A stretch of 64,000 nucleotides of DNA from Xanthobacteraceae bacterium (GTDB taxonomy: Bacteria; Pseudomonadota; Alphaproteobacteria; Rhizobiales; Xanthobacteraceae). Of the stretch, positions 9,584 to 18,448 are shown piece by piece. A program made the translations under genes and the position numbers. Below the pieces are notes generated by a model, which saw nothing but the letters and a program-made list of their open reading frames with translations, had not been told where the DNA came from and did no database searches. The DNA is taken from positions 1 to 64,000 of the forward strand of contig JARLIY010000095.1 of assembly GCA_031291475.1 (NCBI GenBank). Reading direction: 5' to 3'. Within the stretch, counting starts at the first letter, position 1. Each line of letters begins with the position of its first letter.

Positions 9584-10677
9584 TACCCGTCCTCCTGGTG
9601 CAACAGCACGAAGAAGCCGGTGAGACCGCCGACCAATGCGGGAATCCATGCCGCCAGCACCGGCGACATGAGTTCCGATTTGCTCATGTCCTCCGTGAAC
9701 TTTGACAACACGAACAGCAGGAAGCCGGCGGAAATACCGCCCAGCACCATCTTCTGCACGCCGCCGAAGCGGAAGAAACGCAAGCTCACCGAGACGGCGA
9801 GCAAGACCATGGCGGTGAGCAGGAAGGGCCGCGCCAGCAGCTGTTGATATTGCAGCCGATAACCGGCGGCGACCAGTCCGGCCCGGTCAGCCAATTCGAT
9901 GTAGGAGGGAAGTTGCCAGAAGGGGACGGTTTCGGGCGTGGCAAAGCTTTCCCGCACCTGCTCGAGCGTCAAGTTGGTGGCGAGCCGATAGGTATCCTGG
10001 AGTATGGGAGCATTACCGCTCCCATAAATGCGGGCGTCATCGAACCGCCAGTATCCTTGCGCGAGCGTCGCGCTCTTGGCCTCGATCCGCTCCTGGAATT
10101 GGCCGGCATTGTCAAAGGTGTAGACGGTGACGGTACCGAGTTGAGAACCCTGCCCGCGGCTCGACTTGGCGTTGATGACGGCCGCGCCGTCCGCGCTCCT
10201 CTGCCGCACCCAGAAACCGCCCGTGCTCGCCTGCATCGCCGAGGCTGGAAGCTCCCCCATCATCTCGGCTTCGAGGCGTTTGGAGCGCTCGTGCAACATG
10301 GCGGCGAGCGGATTGTAAAGCGTTGTGGCCACCACGCCGAATAAGAACGCCGCGATCATCGATGGCGCCACGAATTGCCAGGCGGAAACGCCGGCGGCGC
10401 GCGCCACGACCAATTCGAGGCGGCGCGACAGCGTCAAATAACACGACATCGCCCCCACCAGTACCGCGAAGGGCAAGATGCGCTCGGCGAGTTGCGGCAC
10501 GCGAAACAGCGAAATTTCGGCAATGACCAAGGCCGTGGCATTCGGCCACTCGGTGCTGCGACGCAGCAGCTCGACGTAATCGATCATCGCGGCCAGCGCG
10601 ACGACGCCGAAGAACGAGCCGACCACGGATTTGATGAAGCGAAATCCGAAATAGCGTGAAAGCGTACCGGGAAGCAT
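9583..10677 (-). CDS. lptG: LPS export ABC transporter permease LptG
   Basis: Inner-membrane permease of the LptB2FG transporter, which extracts LPS and passes it to LptC/LptA. The 364-residue protein has the YjgP/YjgQ architecture: a first membrane helix (FIKSVVGSFFGVVALAAMIDYVELL), further helices near 60-125, a periplasmic jellyroll (middle third) and a final three-helix block ending in a lysine-poor tail. Conserved motifs include RVPQLAERILPFAVLVGAM and SRRLELVVARAAGVS. ATG 10677 is chosen because TGAGGAG, overlapping the lptF stop, sits eight bases upstream. It pairs with lptF. Confidence 0.94.
   Translation of the reverse strand: MLPGTLSRYFGFRFIKSVVGSFFGVVALAAMIDYVELLRRSTEWPNATALVIAEISLFRVPQLAERILPFAVLVGAMSCYLTLSRRLELVVARAAGVSAWQFVAPSMIAAFLFGVVATTLYNPLAAMLHERSKRLEAEMMGELPASAMQASTGGFWVRQRSADGAAVINAKSSRGQGSQLGTVTVYTFDNAGQFQERIEAKSATLAQGYWRFDDARIYGSGNAPILQDTYRLATNLTLEQVRESFATPETVPFWQLPSYIELADRAGLVAAGYRLQYQQLLARPFLLTAMVLLAVSVSLRFFRFGGVQKMVLGGISAGFLLFVLSKFTEDMSKSELMSPVLAAWIPALVGGLTGFFVLLHQEDG
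9591..9596 (-). promoter_or_regulatory. Ribosome binding site of lptD
   Basis: On the minus strand these bases read AGGAGG, a perfect anti-16S match seven bases before the GTG at 9583. The site lies inside the last codons of lptG, so lptD translation is coupled to lptG. It decides the lptD start against longer open-frame alternatives. Confidence 0.8.
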
Positions 10678-10688
10678 CGGCCCGCTCC

Positions 10689-11846
10689 TCAACTCGCCGT
10701 CGCTCTGGCAAAGCGTTCGCTGACGGCGGTGGCGATCCGAGACACTGCCGCGCCGGGTTCGATGGCCCGGCCACGCGAGATTTGCCACGACCCGGCGGCG
10801 ATCGAGCCAAGAAGCGCGACGTATTGCACGGCGATGACGGCCGGCGCGTGCACGGCGACGATAACGCTGAGGAAGCCGATGAGGCGCAGCAGCGCCACCG
10901 CCCCGATGAGGCCGAGCAGCGCCAGCGTGCGGCTTTGCCTGGTTGTTTGCGGCGGACCAAGAAATGCGTAGGCAAGAATTACAAATGCCAGCGGGTAAAG
11001 CGGGGTTGCCAAGCGGTCGTGTAATTCCGATCGGTACTCACCCGACTGCGCCAAGTAGAGTGCGTCTTCGCCTTGTGGCCATATCAATTCCCAAAAGTAT
11101 TTCTCGCGCACGTTGTAGATGACGGCTTGCTGACCGCCAGTGAACTTCGACAGGTCGAACGCGTAGCGATCGAATGTGACGATCCGCGGGTCGCGCTGTC
11201 CGACTTCGAGGCGCTGAACGCTGCCTTTTTCGAGCACGAGGAACGAGCCGGAGTCGTTCTTCACGATCTCGCCCTGCTCGGCGAGATAGGTCGCGTGCTC
11301 GTTGGGATCGCGCCGATCGTCGAGAAAGATGCCGAGCAGAAGACCGTTGGGTCGCCGGTCGGCGATGTGGAAGGTGAGATTGCCGCCCATGGTGGCGAAG
11401 CGGCCCGGCTGGACAATGTTGGTGAGAATGTCGGCGCGGACTTGCGTCGCCCAATCGCGCAGCTCGCGCAGGCTGAGCGGCGACACGTACACGGCAATGA
11501 CGGAGACCAGCAACGAAACCACCAGAGCTGCGGCGATGAACGGACTAGCCAATCGCCACGGCGAGACGCCCGCCGCGTTCATCACGATGATTTCGGAATC
11601 GGAACTTAGCTTGTTGAGGACGTGAGCGACCGCAAGCACCAGCGAAATCGGCGCGATCATCATCACCAGCAAGGGGATGAGCAGGCCGGTTATGCCGATA
11701 AAGACGAAAACCGTCTGCCGTTGGTTGGTAATCAGGTCGAATTCGCGGATCGCCTGCGTGAACCACATCACGACGGTCAGGCTCACAAGCGTGATCAAGA
11801 ACGCAACCATCGCGGTGCGAAACATGTAGCGGCCGATCGACCCCAT
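10689..11846 (-). CDS. lptF: LPS export ABC transporter permease LptF
   Basis: Partner permease of LptG in the LPS extraction complex. It has about 385 residues and six predicted membrane segments in two blocks around a periplasmic domain. Motifs include [19 protein letters not shown] at the start and [18 protein letters not shown], the segment that contacts the LptB ATPase. I use ATG 11846; an in-frame ATG at 11876 would add ten residues ([10 protein letters not shown]). It is the first gene of the minus-strand lpt operon and is divergent from pepA, so the operon promoter should lie in 11847-12130. Confidence 0.93.
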   Translation of the reverse strand: MGSIGRYMFRTAMVAFLITLVSLTVVMWFTQAIREFDLITNQRQTVFVFIGITGLLIPLLVMMIAPISLVLAVAHVLNKLSSDSEIIVMNAAGVSPWRLASPFIAAALVVSLLVSVIAVYVSPLSLRELRDWATQVRADILTNIVQPGRFATMGGNLTFHIADRRPNGLLLGIFLDDRRDPNEHATYLAEQGEIVKNDSGSFLVLEKGSVQRLEVGQRDPRIVTFDRYAFDLSKFTGGQQAVIYNVREKYFWELIWPQGEDALYLAQSGEYRSELHDRLATPLYPLAFVILAYAFLGPPQTTRQSRTLALLGLIGAVALLRLIGFLSVIVAVHAPAVIAVQYVALLGSIAAGSWQISRGRAIEPGAAVSRIATAVSERFARATAS

Positions 11847-11990
11847 CGGACTCAACTTCCCCGCTGACGGGCCCATGGCCGCCCCGGCCCCCCGAAGGCG
11901 GTTTCACCGCCCGAGCCGAGCTCCCCCGAAACGCAAGTAATTTCATGCTTTCACAAAGTGGCCTCGCCAAGGCAAAGCCTTTGAACTTGC

Positions 11991-12016
11991 AAAGCAAAGG
12001 GTTAATGCTTTGCTTT
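11991..12016. repeat. Perfect 9-bp inverted repeat between lptF and pepA
   Basis: AAAGCAAAG (11991-11999) and CTTTGCTTT (12008-12016) are perfect inverted repeats around an eight-base AT-rich loop. The surrounding 65 bases (11953-12016) contain several more CAAAG and CTTTG copies. The site lies in the 284-base gap between the divergent lptF and pepA genes. It could be an operator or a transcript hairpin; no protein partner is evident. The rest of the gap shows no gene I can support. Confidence 0.5.
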
Positions 12017-12130
12017 CCCCGGGGCGCCGTGGCGATGCCCCAGCTTTGCCAGAAGGCGCTTTGCACGATCGCGCGGTCCGGTTCATATGCCGGTCAAGAA
12101 GCCCTAGCGCCGCCCAGGAAAGACCGACCT

Positions 12131-13624
12131 ATGCCCGACCGCCTGAAGATCGGCTTCACTTCAATTGATCGCCTGCGCGGTGTTCTTGTTACGTTCTGCG
12201 CCGAGGGGCTCAAATTCGGCCCCGCAACCCAACGGGCTTTGTCGCCGATCGGCGATGTGTACCGCCGCGCCGCCGCGGCGGATCGTTTCACCGGCAAGAA
12301 TAGATCGAGCCTCGACATCATAGCGCCGTCCGGTCTCAACGCGCCGCGCCTGGTCGTGATCGGAACCGGCAAAGAGCGCGATCTGAAGGACCGTGACCTG
12401 GTCCGCCTCGGCGGCGTCGCCATGGGGAAAGTGCCGGCGGCGGCCGGGCAGGCAACGATCCTCGCCGAATTTGCGGCGGGCGCCTTGAAGGCCGAACAGA
12501 TCGCCGATCTGGCGCTCGGCCTGCGCCTGCGCGGGTATCAATTCGACCGCTACAAGACCAAGCGCAAGGAAGGCGACGAGCGGGCGGACAAGGTGGAAGT
12601 CAATTTCGCCTGCGCTAATCCGGCCGCGGCGGAAAGGACGTGGTCGCGCGCAGTCGGTCTCGCCGACGGCGTCGTGATGGCGCGGGATCTCATCAATGAA
12701 CCGGCGAATGTTCTCTATCCGGGCGAGTTCGCCCGCCGGGCGTCGGGTCTGCGCAAGCTCGGGGTCGTCGTCGAAGTCCTCGACGTGGCGGCGATGCGCA
12801 AACTCGGCATGGGCGCGCTGCTCGGCGTCGGGCAAGGTTCGGCGCACGAACCGAAAGTCGTGGTCATGCGTTGGAATGGCGGCAAGCGCGGCGCCGATCC
12901 GATCGCCTTCATCGGCAAAGGCGTGTGCTTCGACTCCGGCGGTATCTCGATCAAGCCGGCGCAGGGCATGGAGGACATGAAAGGCGACATGGCGGGAGCC
13001 GCCTGCGTTGTCGGCCTCATGCACGCCCTCGCCACGCGCAAAGCTAGGGCCAACGTGGTCGGCGTCATCGGTCTTGTGGAGAATATGCCGGACGGCAAGG
13101 CGCAACGGCCCGGCGACATCGTCACCAGCATGTCGGGGCAAACCATCGAAATCATCAACACTGATGCCGAGGGACGCCTGGTGCTCGCCGACGTGCTGCA
13201 TTACGTCAACAAGCGCTTCAAACCGCGCTTCATGATCAATTTGGCGACGCTGACCGGCGCCATCATGGTCGCGCTCGGGCAGGAATACGCCGGTTTGTTC
13301 TCCAACGACGACAAGCTTGCCGAGCGTTTGAGCAAAGCAGGAGAAGCGACCGGCGAGCGCGTGTGGCGCATGCCGCTCGGGCCGGAGTACGACAAGATCA
13401 TCGATTCCAAATTCGCCGACGTGAAGAATAGCGGGGGCCGCTGGGCAGGCTCGATCACCGCCGCGCAGTTCCTTCAGCGTTTCGTCAACAAAACGCCCTG
13501 GGCGCATCTCGACATCGCCGGCACGGCACTTGGTTCGCCGCAGACCGACATCAACAAGAGCTGGAGTGCCGGCTGGGGTGTGCGTCTGCTCGATCGGCTC
13601 GTCGAGAGCTATTACGAACGCTGA
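12131..13624 (+). CDS. pepA: Leucyl (cytosol) aminopeptidase, M17 family
   Basis: Hexameric dizinc/manganese aminopeptidase that removes N-terminal residues from peptides in the cytoplasm; some members also bind DNA. The 497-residue protein has the M17 metal site ([18 protein letters not shown] and MKGDMAGAA) and the family signature [13 protein letters not shown] start at ATG 12131 (MPDRLKIGF), where homology-like sequence begins and AGGAAAG lies upstream; the frame is open back to 11945 but that stretch is the repeat-rich intergenic region. It is followed by holC, the same order as in many proteobacteria (pepA-holC). Confidence 0.94.
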   Translation: MPDRLKIGFTSIDRLRGVLVTFCAEGLKFGPATQRALSPIGDVYRRAAAADRFTGKNRSSLDIIAPSGLNAPRLVVIGTGKERDLKDRDLVRLGGVAMGKVPAAAGQATILAEFAAGALKAEQIADLALGLRLRGYQFDRYKTKRKEGDERADKVEVNFACANPAAAERTWSRAVGLADGVVMARDLINEPANVLYPGEFARRASGLRKLGVVVEVLDVAAMRKLGMGALLGVGQGSAHEPKVVVMRWNGGKRGADPIAFIGKGVCFDSGGISIKPAQGMEDMKGDMAGAACVVGLMHALATRKARANVVGVIGLVENMPDGKAQRPGDIVTSMSGQTIEIINTDAEGRLVLADVLHYVNKRFKPRFMINLATLTGAIMVALGQEYAGLFSNDDKLAERLSKAGEATGERVWRMPLGPEYDKIIDSKFADVKNSGGRWAGSITAAQFLQRFVNKTPWAHLDIAGTALGSPQTDINKSWSAGWGVRLLDRLVESYYER

Positions 13625-13753
13625 TCGCGGTTTGGCGCTGCAAAGTCTCGGACTGGGGATGGGATAACGGAGTTTTGTTGCGCGGATTTTATGTTCTGCC
13701 ATGATCTTGGCGGCCTCGCCGGCGGCCAAAATTGCCTCAGCCAAAATTGCCCT

Positions 13754-14206
13754 ATGACCGAAATCCTCTTCTATCACCTGAAAGGGCAAACGCCGGAGCA
13801 GGTCCTGCCGACGTTATTGCTGAAGTCGCTTGAACGCGGCTGGCGCGTCGTGGTGCAGGCCTCATCGGAGGAACGCATTGAAGCGCTCGACGCGCATTTG
13901 TGGACGTGGCGCGACGATGCCTTCCTTCCGCATGGAACTTGGCGCGATGCCGAAGCCGCCCGGCAGCCCATTGTGCTGACGCTCGACGAGGACAATCCAA
14001 ACGGCGCGCTCGTGCGTTTCCTTGTCGAAGGCGCCACCTTTCCGGACGACGCCTCGGCTTATCAGCGCGTCGTCCTGCTCTTCGACGGGGAGGATCCCGA
14101 CGCAGTCGAAGCCGCGCGGGCGCGCTGGAGCGAAGCGAAATCTGCGGGTTTCGAGGTGACTTATTGGCAGGCCGACGACAAGGGCTACTGGCGGCGTCAG
14201 GCGTGA
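13754..14206 (+). CDS. holC: DNA polymerase III chi subunit
   Basis: Chi subunit of the clamp-loader complex, which links the replicase to single-strand binding protein. The 150-residue protein opens with MTEILFYHL and contains LLLKSLERGWRVVVQ and LWTWRDDAFLPHGT, typical of HolC. ATG 13754 is chosen because the family N-terminus begins there; upstream in-frame codons back to 13691 read through a short direct repeat (GCCAAAATTGCC at 13725-13736 and 13740-13751). It follows pepA by 129 bases. Confidence 0.92.
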   Translation: MTEILFYHLKGQTPEQVLPTLLLKSLERGWRVVVQASSEERIEALDAHLWTWRDDAFLPHGTWRDAEAARQPIVLTLDEDNPNGALVRFLVEGATFPDDASAYQRVVLLFDGEDPDAVEAARARWSEAKSAGFEVTYWQADDKGYWRRQA

Positions 14207-14317
14207 TAAAGGGGCAGTGTAGAGTTCGATCACATGCGCTTGAATGTAAAAGGTTTTCTATCTTAAGCATTTGCCTTAAGCGACTGTCGCAAAAGCTGTT
14301 TCGGGATACTATATTTT

Positions 14318-14346
14318 TTGCTCCAGTCGGTGATTGCCTATATAGT
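14318..14346 (+). promoter_or_regulatory. Candidate sigma-70-type promoter for a possibly leaderless gene
   Basis: TTGCTC (14318-14323) and TATAGT (14341-14346) are separated by exactly 17 bases. A start site seven or so bases downstream would fall at about 14353, only two bases before the ATG at 14355, and no Shine-Dalgarno precedes that ATG. This is a prediction by eye. Confidence 0.4.
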
Positions 14347-14354
14347 GTGGTTCC

Positions 14355-14723
14355 ATGAATAAACGTTCAGTCAAACGGCGGCCGGCGAAAGCAAGCCGCA
14401 GTCCAGCGGTTCGGAAGTCGGTTTCGCGGCAAGTTTCGGGCAAGCCCGAGGCGGCCAATGCTGTGAAGATTGCGGTCGTCACCGCCGTCACCGTCGCTCA
14501 TCAAATCGGAGCGCGTGGTCCGATGCTGCGTGCGCATAAGTTCCGCGTCGGCCAAACGGTCCTCTATACGTCGAGCCCCATCAGTCGTCCGGGCGCCAGC
14601 GGCACGTATAAGGTCGTGAAGCTGCTGCCATCGGATGGCGACGACTACCAATACCGCATCAAAAATCCCGGCGAAGCGTTTGAACGCGTGGCCAAAGAGA
14701 GCCAGCTCGACCTCGAGCATTAA
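14355..14723 (+). CDS. Conserved hypothetical protein (basic N-terminus, KOW/SH3-like core)
   Basis: Function unknown. The 122-residue product has a very basic N-terminal 30 residues (MNKRSVKRRPAKASR...), a short hydrophobic stretch (VKIAVVTAVTVAHQI) and a compact C-terminal domain reading FRVGQTVLYTSSP, TYKVVKLLPSDGDDYQYRIK and ERVAKESQL. The last part looks like a small beta-barrel, of the kind seen in short rhizobial hypothetical proteins. It stands alone between holC and a membrane protein. The upstream gap (14207-14354) holds a CTTAAG repeat (14262-14267 and 14275-14280) and the candidate promoter at 14318-14346. Confidence 0.72.
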   Translation: MNKRSVKRRPAKASRSPAVRKSVSRQVSGKPEAANAVKIAVVTAVTVAHQIGARGPMLRAHKFRVGQTVLYTSSPISRPGASGTYKVVKLLPSDGDDYQYRIKNPGEAFERVAKESQLDLEH

Positions 14724-14821
14724 ACCGCGCGCTGAATCTCTCCATTGCGCTGGCGTCGAGGGACCCACTGGGCCATAATTCTCTTGGTAAAAAGCATCCT
14801 TGTCCGTAGCGGAGTGGGTTG

Positions 14822-15916
14822 ATGCTCGGCGTCGAATCCGACATCGGAAGCTCGGCTTTGCGATTGTGGGTCGCGGCTGGATCGGCGGCGGCGCTCATCG
14901 TCTTCTGCGTGCTGGCGTCTTTGCGCTCGCCCTCGAGAATGGCGCCGAGCCCGGCGCTGCGCGCCGGCTTCGTGGTCGTGTGCGCCATTCTCGGTGCGGC
15001 GATAACCTGGGCTTTCCTCGACCGCGGAGATTTGGGCAACCGCGGCGCCGAGCGCCGCATTTTCGAAATGCGCGCGGAAGAGTTGGCTGGACGCGCCCTT
15101 GTCCCCGGTTCGCCGCTCGCCTGCATGGACGCCGTCGCGGGTGAGAACGTTGAAGCGGCATGCGAAAAGGCGCTGTTTGCGTCACCGGCAAGCGTGGCGG
15201 CGGCGTCCTCTTACGTTGCGGCACGGCTGACGCTGCTCGCGAGCATGGGCCGATATTCCGCGCGCGGTGACGCCAAGATCGACGATGTAATACTGCCATT
15301 GCGCCGCGCGCTCGAAGCCGATCGCTTCGGCTTCCTTGCCCACATGCTGGCTGTCCGTGACGGGTGCACCAGCGAGAATTGCAAGGCACTGGCGGTGCTG
15401 CGCGACCCGACCCGGGTCCGCGCCAATTTGAGTGCGGCAACACTCGATCACTACCTGGAACATTACCTGGCGCTCTGGGCTGCGGCCCCCGATGGCGCGG
15501 TCGCCGACGGAACGCAGGCGCCAAGCACGGCGGCTCAGCCCAACGCGCAGGCCGCACGCAAACCGGTGAACATCGATTTTCCAACGGCCGCCTCGATTCC
15601 GGCGGTGAGCATCATGAATCCCGAGCCCGCTGGGCCCGTCCTGCCGGGTGTTGCTGCGGCCGCAGCATCCAATACCAACCAGCAAGCCACTTCGTCAGCG
15701 CCGCATCGCGCGCGAAAACAGGCGAGCAATCCCCCGGCGGCAGCCGCGGTCCAGGCCGTTTCCTCAAGCCCTGCCGCATCGGAGCCGATCTGGCCCGAGC
15801 CGGTACCGCCGCCGCCAACGCCGCAGCCGCCGGCCGCGTCTGCCAGCGCAGGTCCGATTCAACTCAATCCGCCTTCAACGGCCACGCCCGCCGCGACGAC
15901 GTCGCGCACGCAGTAG
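14822..15916 (+). CDS. Conserved membrane protein of unknown function
   Basis: Not recognised. The 364-residue product has two N-terminal membrane segments (about 12-32 and 47-65), a helical region around residues 75-225 with paired cysteines (DGCTSENC near 180), and a 130-residue low-complexity Ala/Pro tail. The helical part may be periplasmic or cytoplasmic. ATG 14822 has GGAG (14811-14814) seven bases upstream. It is 39 bases before the biotin carboxylase gene on the same strand, but no functional link is evident. Base composition and codon use match its neighbours, so it is a real gene. Confidence 0.75.
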   Translation: MLGVESDIGSSALRLWVAAGSAAALIVFCVLASLRSPSRMAPSPALRAGFVVVCAILGAAITWAFLDRGDLGNRGAERRIFEMRAEELAGRALVPGSPLACMDAVAGENVEAACEKALFASPASVAAASSYVAARLTLLASMGRYSARGDAKIDDVILPLRRALEADRFGFLAHMLAVRDGCTSENCKALAVLRDPTRVRANLSAATLDHYLEHYLALWAAAPDGAVADGTQAPSTAAQPNAQAARKPVNIDFPTAASIPAVSIMNPEPAGPVLPGVAAAAASNTNQQATSSAPHRARKQASNPPAAAAVQAVSSSPAASEPIWPEPVPPPPTPQPPAASASAGPIQLNPPSTATPAATTSRTQ

Positions 15917-15955
15917 GTTGGTGGCAGGCTGGGCGGTTTCGGCGCATTCTTCGTC

Positions 15956-17914
15956 ATGTTCAGTTCCGTCCTCATTGCCAATCGCGGCGAAATCGCCTGC
16001 CGTATCGCGCGCACCGCCAAGCGGCTCGGCATGCGCACGATCGCCGTTTATTCCGCTGCGGATGCGCACGCACTGCATCGGCGGCTTTGCGACGAAGCGC
16101 ACTTCATCGGCCCCGCGGAACCGCGGGAAAGCTATCTGTCCATCGAGCGGTTGATCGAGGTTGCAAAAAGGGCCGGGGCCGAATGTGTTCACCCGGGTTA
16201 CGGCTTCTTATCCGAAAGCGGCGAATTTGCCGAAGCCTGCGTCAAAGCCGGCCTGGTGTTCGTGGGACCGCCCGCCGCGGCAATCCGCGCCATGGGGCTC
16301 AAGGATCGCGCCAAGGCGCTGATGCAGAAAGCCGGCGTTCCAACCGTGCCGGGCTATCACGGCGATCGACAGGACGCGAAGTTTCTCAAAGAAAAGGCCG
16401 ATGTGATCAGCTATCCGGTGTTGATCAAGCCCGCGGCAGGCGGTGGCGGCCGCGGATTGCGCCGGGTCGATCACGCCGCCGACTTCGAAGCCGCCCTCGA
16501 AGGCGCCGTGCGCGAAGTGGGGGCAGCGTTCGGCTCTGGCCGGGTCCTGATCGAAAAATACATCGCCGCGCCGCGCCATATCGAAATACAGGTATTCGCC
16601 GACAGCCACGGCAATACCATCCATCTCGGCGAGCGCGATTGCTCGCTGCAGCGCCGGCACCAGAAGGTGATCGAGGAGACGCCGGCGCCCGGCATGACGG
16701 AAAGTCTGCGCGCGAAAATGGGCGCAGCCGCAGTCGAGGCGGCGAGAGCGGTCGGTTATGTCGGCGCCGGAACCATTGAGTTCGTCGCAGACGGCACCAA
16801 GGGACTGCGGGCCGACGGTTTCTGGTTCATCGAAATGAATACCCGGCTTCAGGTCGAGCATCCGGTCACCGAGGCGGTCACCGGCCTCGATCTGGTCGCC
16901 TGGCAATTTCACGTAGCCGCCGGGGAAAAACTGCCGCTCACGCAGAGTCAAATCCGCTTTGACGGTCATGCCATCGAGGCGCGCGTCTACGCCGAAGACC
17001 CCGAAAGCGGTTTTCTGCCTTCGACGGGGACCATCGTCGAGCTCGCGCTGCCGAGCGACATCCGCGTGGAGACCGGCGTCGAAGCGGGTGGCGAGGTGAC
17101 GCCGTTTTACGATCCCATGATTGCCAAGCTCATTGCGCACGCGTCGTCCCGCGATGCCGCGATCGATCGGCTGACGAACGCGATCGACCGCACGCTCGTC
17201 GCCGGCGTGCGCAGTAATGTGGCCTTCCTCGGCGCGCTCTGCCGCGCGCCGGCGTTCCGCGAAGGCGATGTCGATACCTCTTTCATCGATCGCAATCTCG
17301 CCACGCTCGGTGCTGTGCCGCACGGCCCCGATTATGCGGCTGCCGCGCTCGGCGTGGCACACCTGCTCGGCGATGGCACCGCCAGGGCGGCTGCGCCGGA
17401 AGCTGAAGGATCTGGGGAAGAAATCTCGCCCTGGGCGGCCCGCGACGGCTTTCAGCTTGGTGGCAGCCGTTCGATCGCCGTACCGATTGTAGTCGACGGC
17501 GAGAATGCCGATGCGACCGTCACATATGGCGCGTCCGGCGTCGACATTGCCGTCGGCGGCAAGGCGCCGGCGACCGACGCGCGCGTGTTCGCGAGGGGCG
17601 AGGAAGTCTACGTGCTGCGCCATGGCCGCCAGACTCGCGTCCGGTTGCAAGATCTTTCCGTCGCGGTCGCGGAAGGCGGCGCCGGCGACGGCGTCGTCAA
17701 GGCGCCGATGCACGGCAGGGTGCTGGAACTTTTCGTGCAAAAGGGCGCTTCCGTCGCGGGCGGTCAGCAGCTCGCGGTGATCGAGGCTATGAAGATGGAG
17801 CATACTTTGCGTGCGCCGTTCGCCGGAATCGTCGCGGAGGTTGCAGTCGGCGCGGGTGCACAAGTTGTGGAAGGAGCGCCGATCATGGTGATCGAACGCG
17901 CCGACGCGGGCTAA
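15956..17914 (+). CDS. Acyl-CoA carboxylase biotin carboxylase/biotin carrier subunit (MccA-like)
   Basis: ATP-dependent carboxylation of biotin in an acyl-CoA carboxylase (methylcrotonyl-, propionyl- or geranyl-CoA type). The 652-residue protein carries the biotin carboxylase N-domain (SVLIANRGEIACRI), the ATP-grasp Gly-rich loop (AAGGGGRGLRRV), the catalytic FIEMNTRLQVEHPVTE, and a C-terminal biotinyl domain with Lys613 in EAMKMEH. Length and fusion resemble the alpha subunit of methylcrotonyl-CoA carboxylase. The carboxyltransferase (beta) subunit is not in the window, so the substrate is undecided. DUF1489 follows nine bases later. Confidence 0.9.
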   Translation: MFSSVLIANRGEIACRIARTAKRLGMRTIAVYSAADAHALHRRLCDEAHFIGPAEPRESYLSIERLIEVAKRAGAECVHPGYGFLSESGEFAEACVKAGLVFVGPPAAAIRAMGLKDRAKALMQKAGVPTVPGYHGDRQDAKFLKEKADVISYPVLIKPAAGGGGRGLRRVDHAADFEAALEGAVREVGAAFGSGRVLIEKYIAAPRHIEIQVFADSHGNTIHLGERDCSLQRRHQKVIEETPAPGMTESLRAKMGAAAVEAARAVGYVGAGTIEFVADGTKGLRADGFWFIEMNTRLQVEHPVTEAVTGLDLVAWQFHVAAGEKLPLTQSQIRFDGHAIEARVYAEDPESGFLPSTGTIVELALPSDIRVETGVEAGGEVTPFYDPMIAKLIAHASSRDAAIDRLTNAIDRTLVAGVRSNVAFLGALCRAPAFREGDVDTSFIDRNLATLGAVPHGPDYAAAALGVAHLLGDGTARAAAPEAEGSGEEISPWAARDGFQLGGSRSIAVPIVVDGENADATVTYGASGVDIAVGGKAPATDARVFARGEEVYVLRHGRQTRVRLQDLSVAVAEGGAGDGVVKAPMHGRVLELFVQKGASVAGGQQLAVIEAMKMEHTLRAPFAGIVAEVAVGAGAQVVEGAPIMVIERADAG

Positions 17915-17923
17915 TCTCCCGGT

Positions 17924-18361
17924 ATGGCGCTCCACCTCATCAAGCTCTGTGTCGGCTGTGACTCGGTCCGCGATCTTGAGGACTGGATCGGGCAAAAGCT
18001 CAAAGAGAAACGAAAGCGGGGCGAAAAGCCCGAGCACGTCCATCGAACGCGCATGGTCCCAAAGCGCGCGGCTGAATTGACCGCCGGCGGTTCGCTCTAC
18101 TGGGTGATCCGGGGGGAGGTCGCCTGCCGCCAGCGCATCCGCGACGTAAGGCCGTTCCGCGACAAGGAGGGCGTCGGTCGTTGCGCTCTCGTACTCGATC
18201 GCAAGGTGGTGCTGGTGGCGCCGCGTCCCTACCGCGCCTTTCAGGGCTGGCGCTATCTCGCCGCCAAAGACGCTCCGCGCGATTTGGAGAAGGCGGCGCC
18301 GGGCGCCATCGCCATGCCGGAGAAATTGCGCCGGGAGCTGCGGGAACTCGGCCTGATGTGA
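17924..18361 (+). CDS. DUF1489 family protein
   Basis: Conserved alphaproteobacterial protein of unknown function. It has 145 residues with the family start LHLIKLCVGCDSVRDLEDW and the internal segments HRTRMVPKRAAEL, GSLYWVIRGEVACRQRI and PYRAFQGWRYL. It is soluble, basic and has no signal peptide. It begins nine bases after the carboxylase subunit and is probably cotranscribed with it; I see nothing that reveals its role. Confidence 0.85.
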   Translation: MALHLIKLCVGCDSVRDLEDWIGQKLKEKRKRGEKPEHVHRTRMVPKRAAELTAGGSLYWVIRGEVACRQRIRDVRPFRDKEGVGRCALVLDRKVVLVAPRPYRAFQGWRYLAAKDAPRDLEKAAPGAIAMPEKLRRELRELGLM

Positions 18362-18448
18362 GCGCGCCGATCCCACTGTGGCGCGATCTTGGGCGATCAC
18401 GTACAGTCTGTCGCAACGACAGGCGCGAGGACGCGGAGTGAGAGGATT

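Noticed and set aside
13725-13751. Short direct repeat GCCAAAATTGCC before holC as a mobile-element footprint
   Set aside because: Two 12-base copies with a three-base gap and nothing inserted; more likely slippage.
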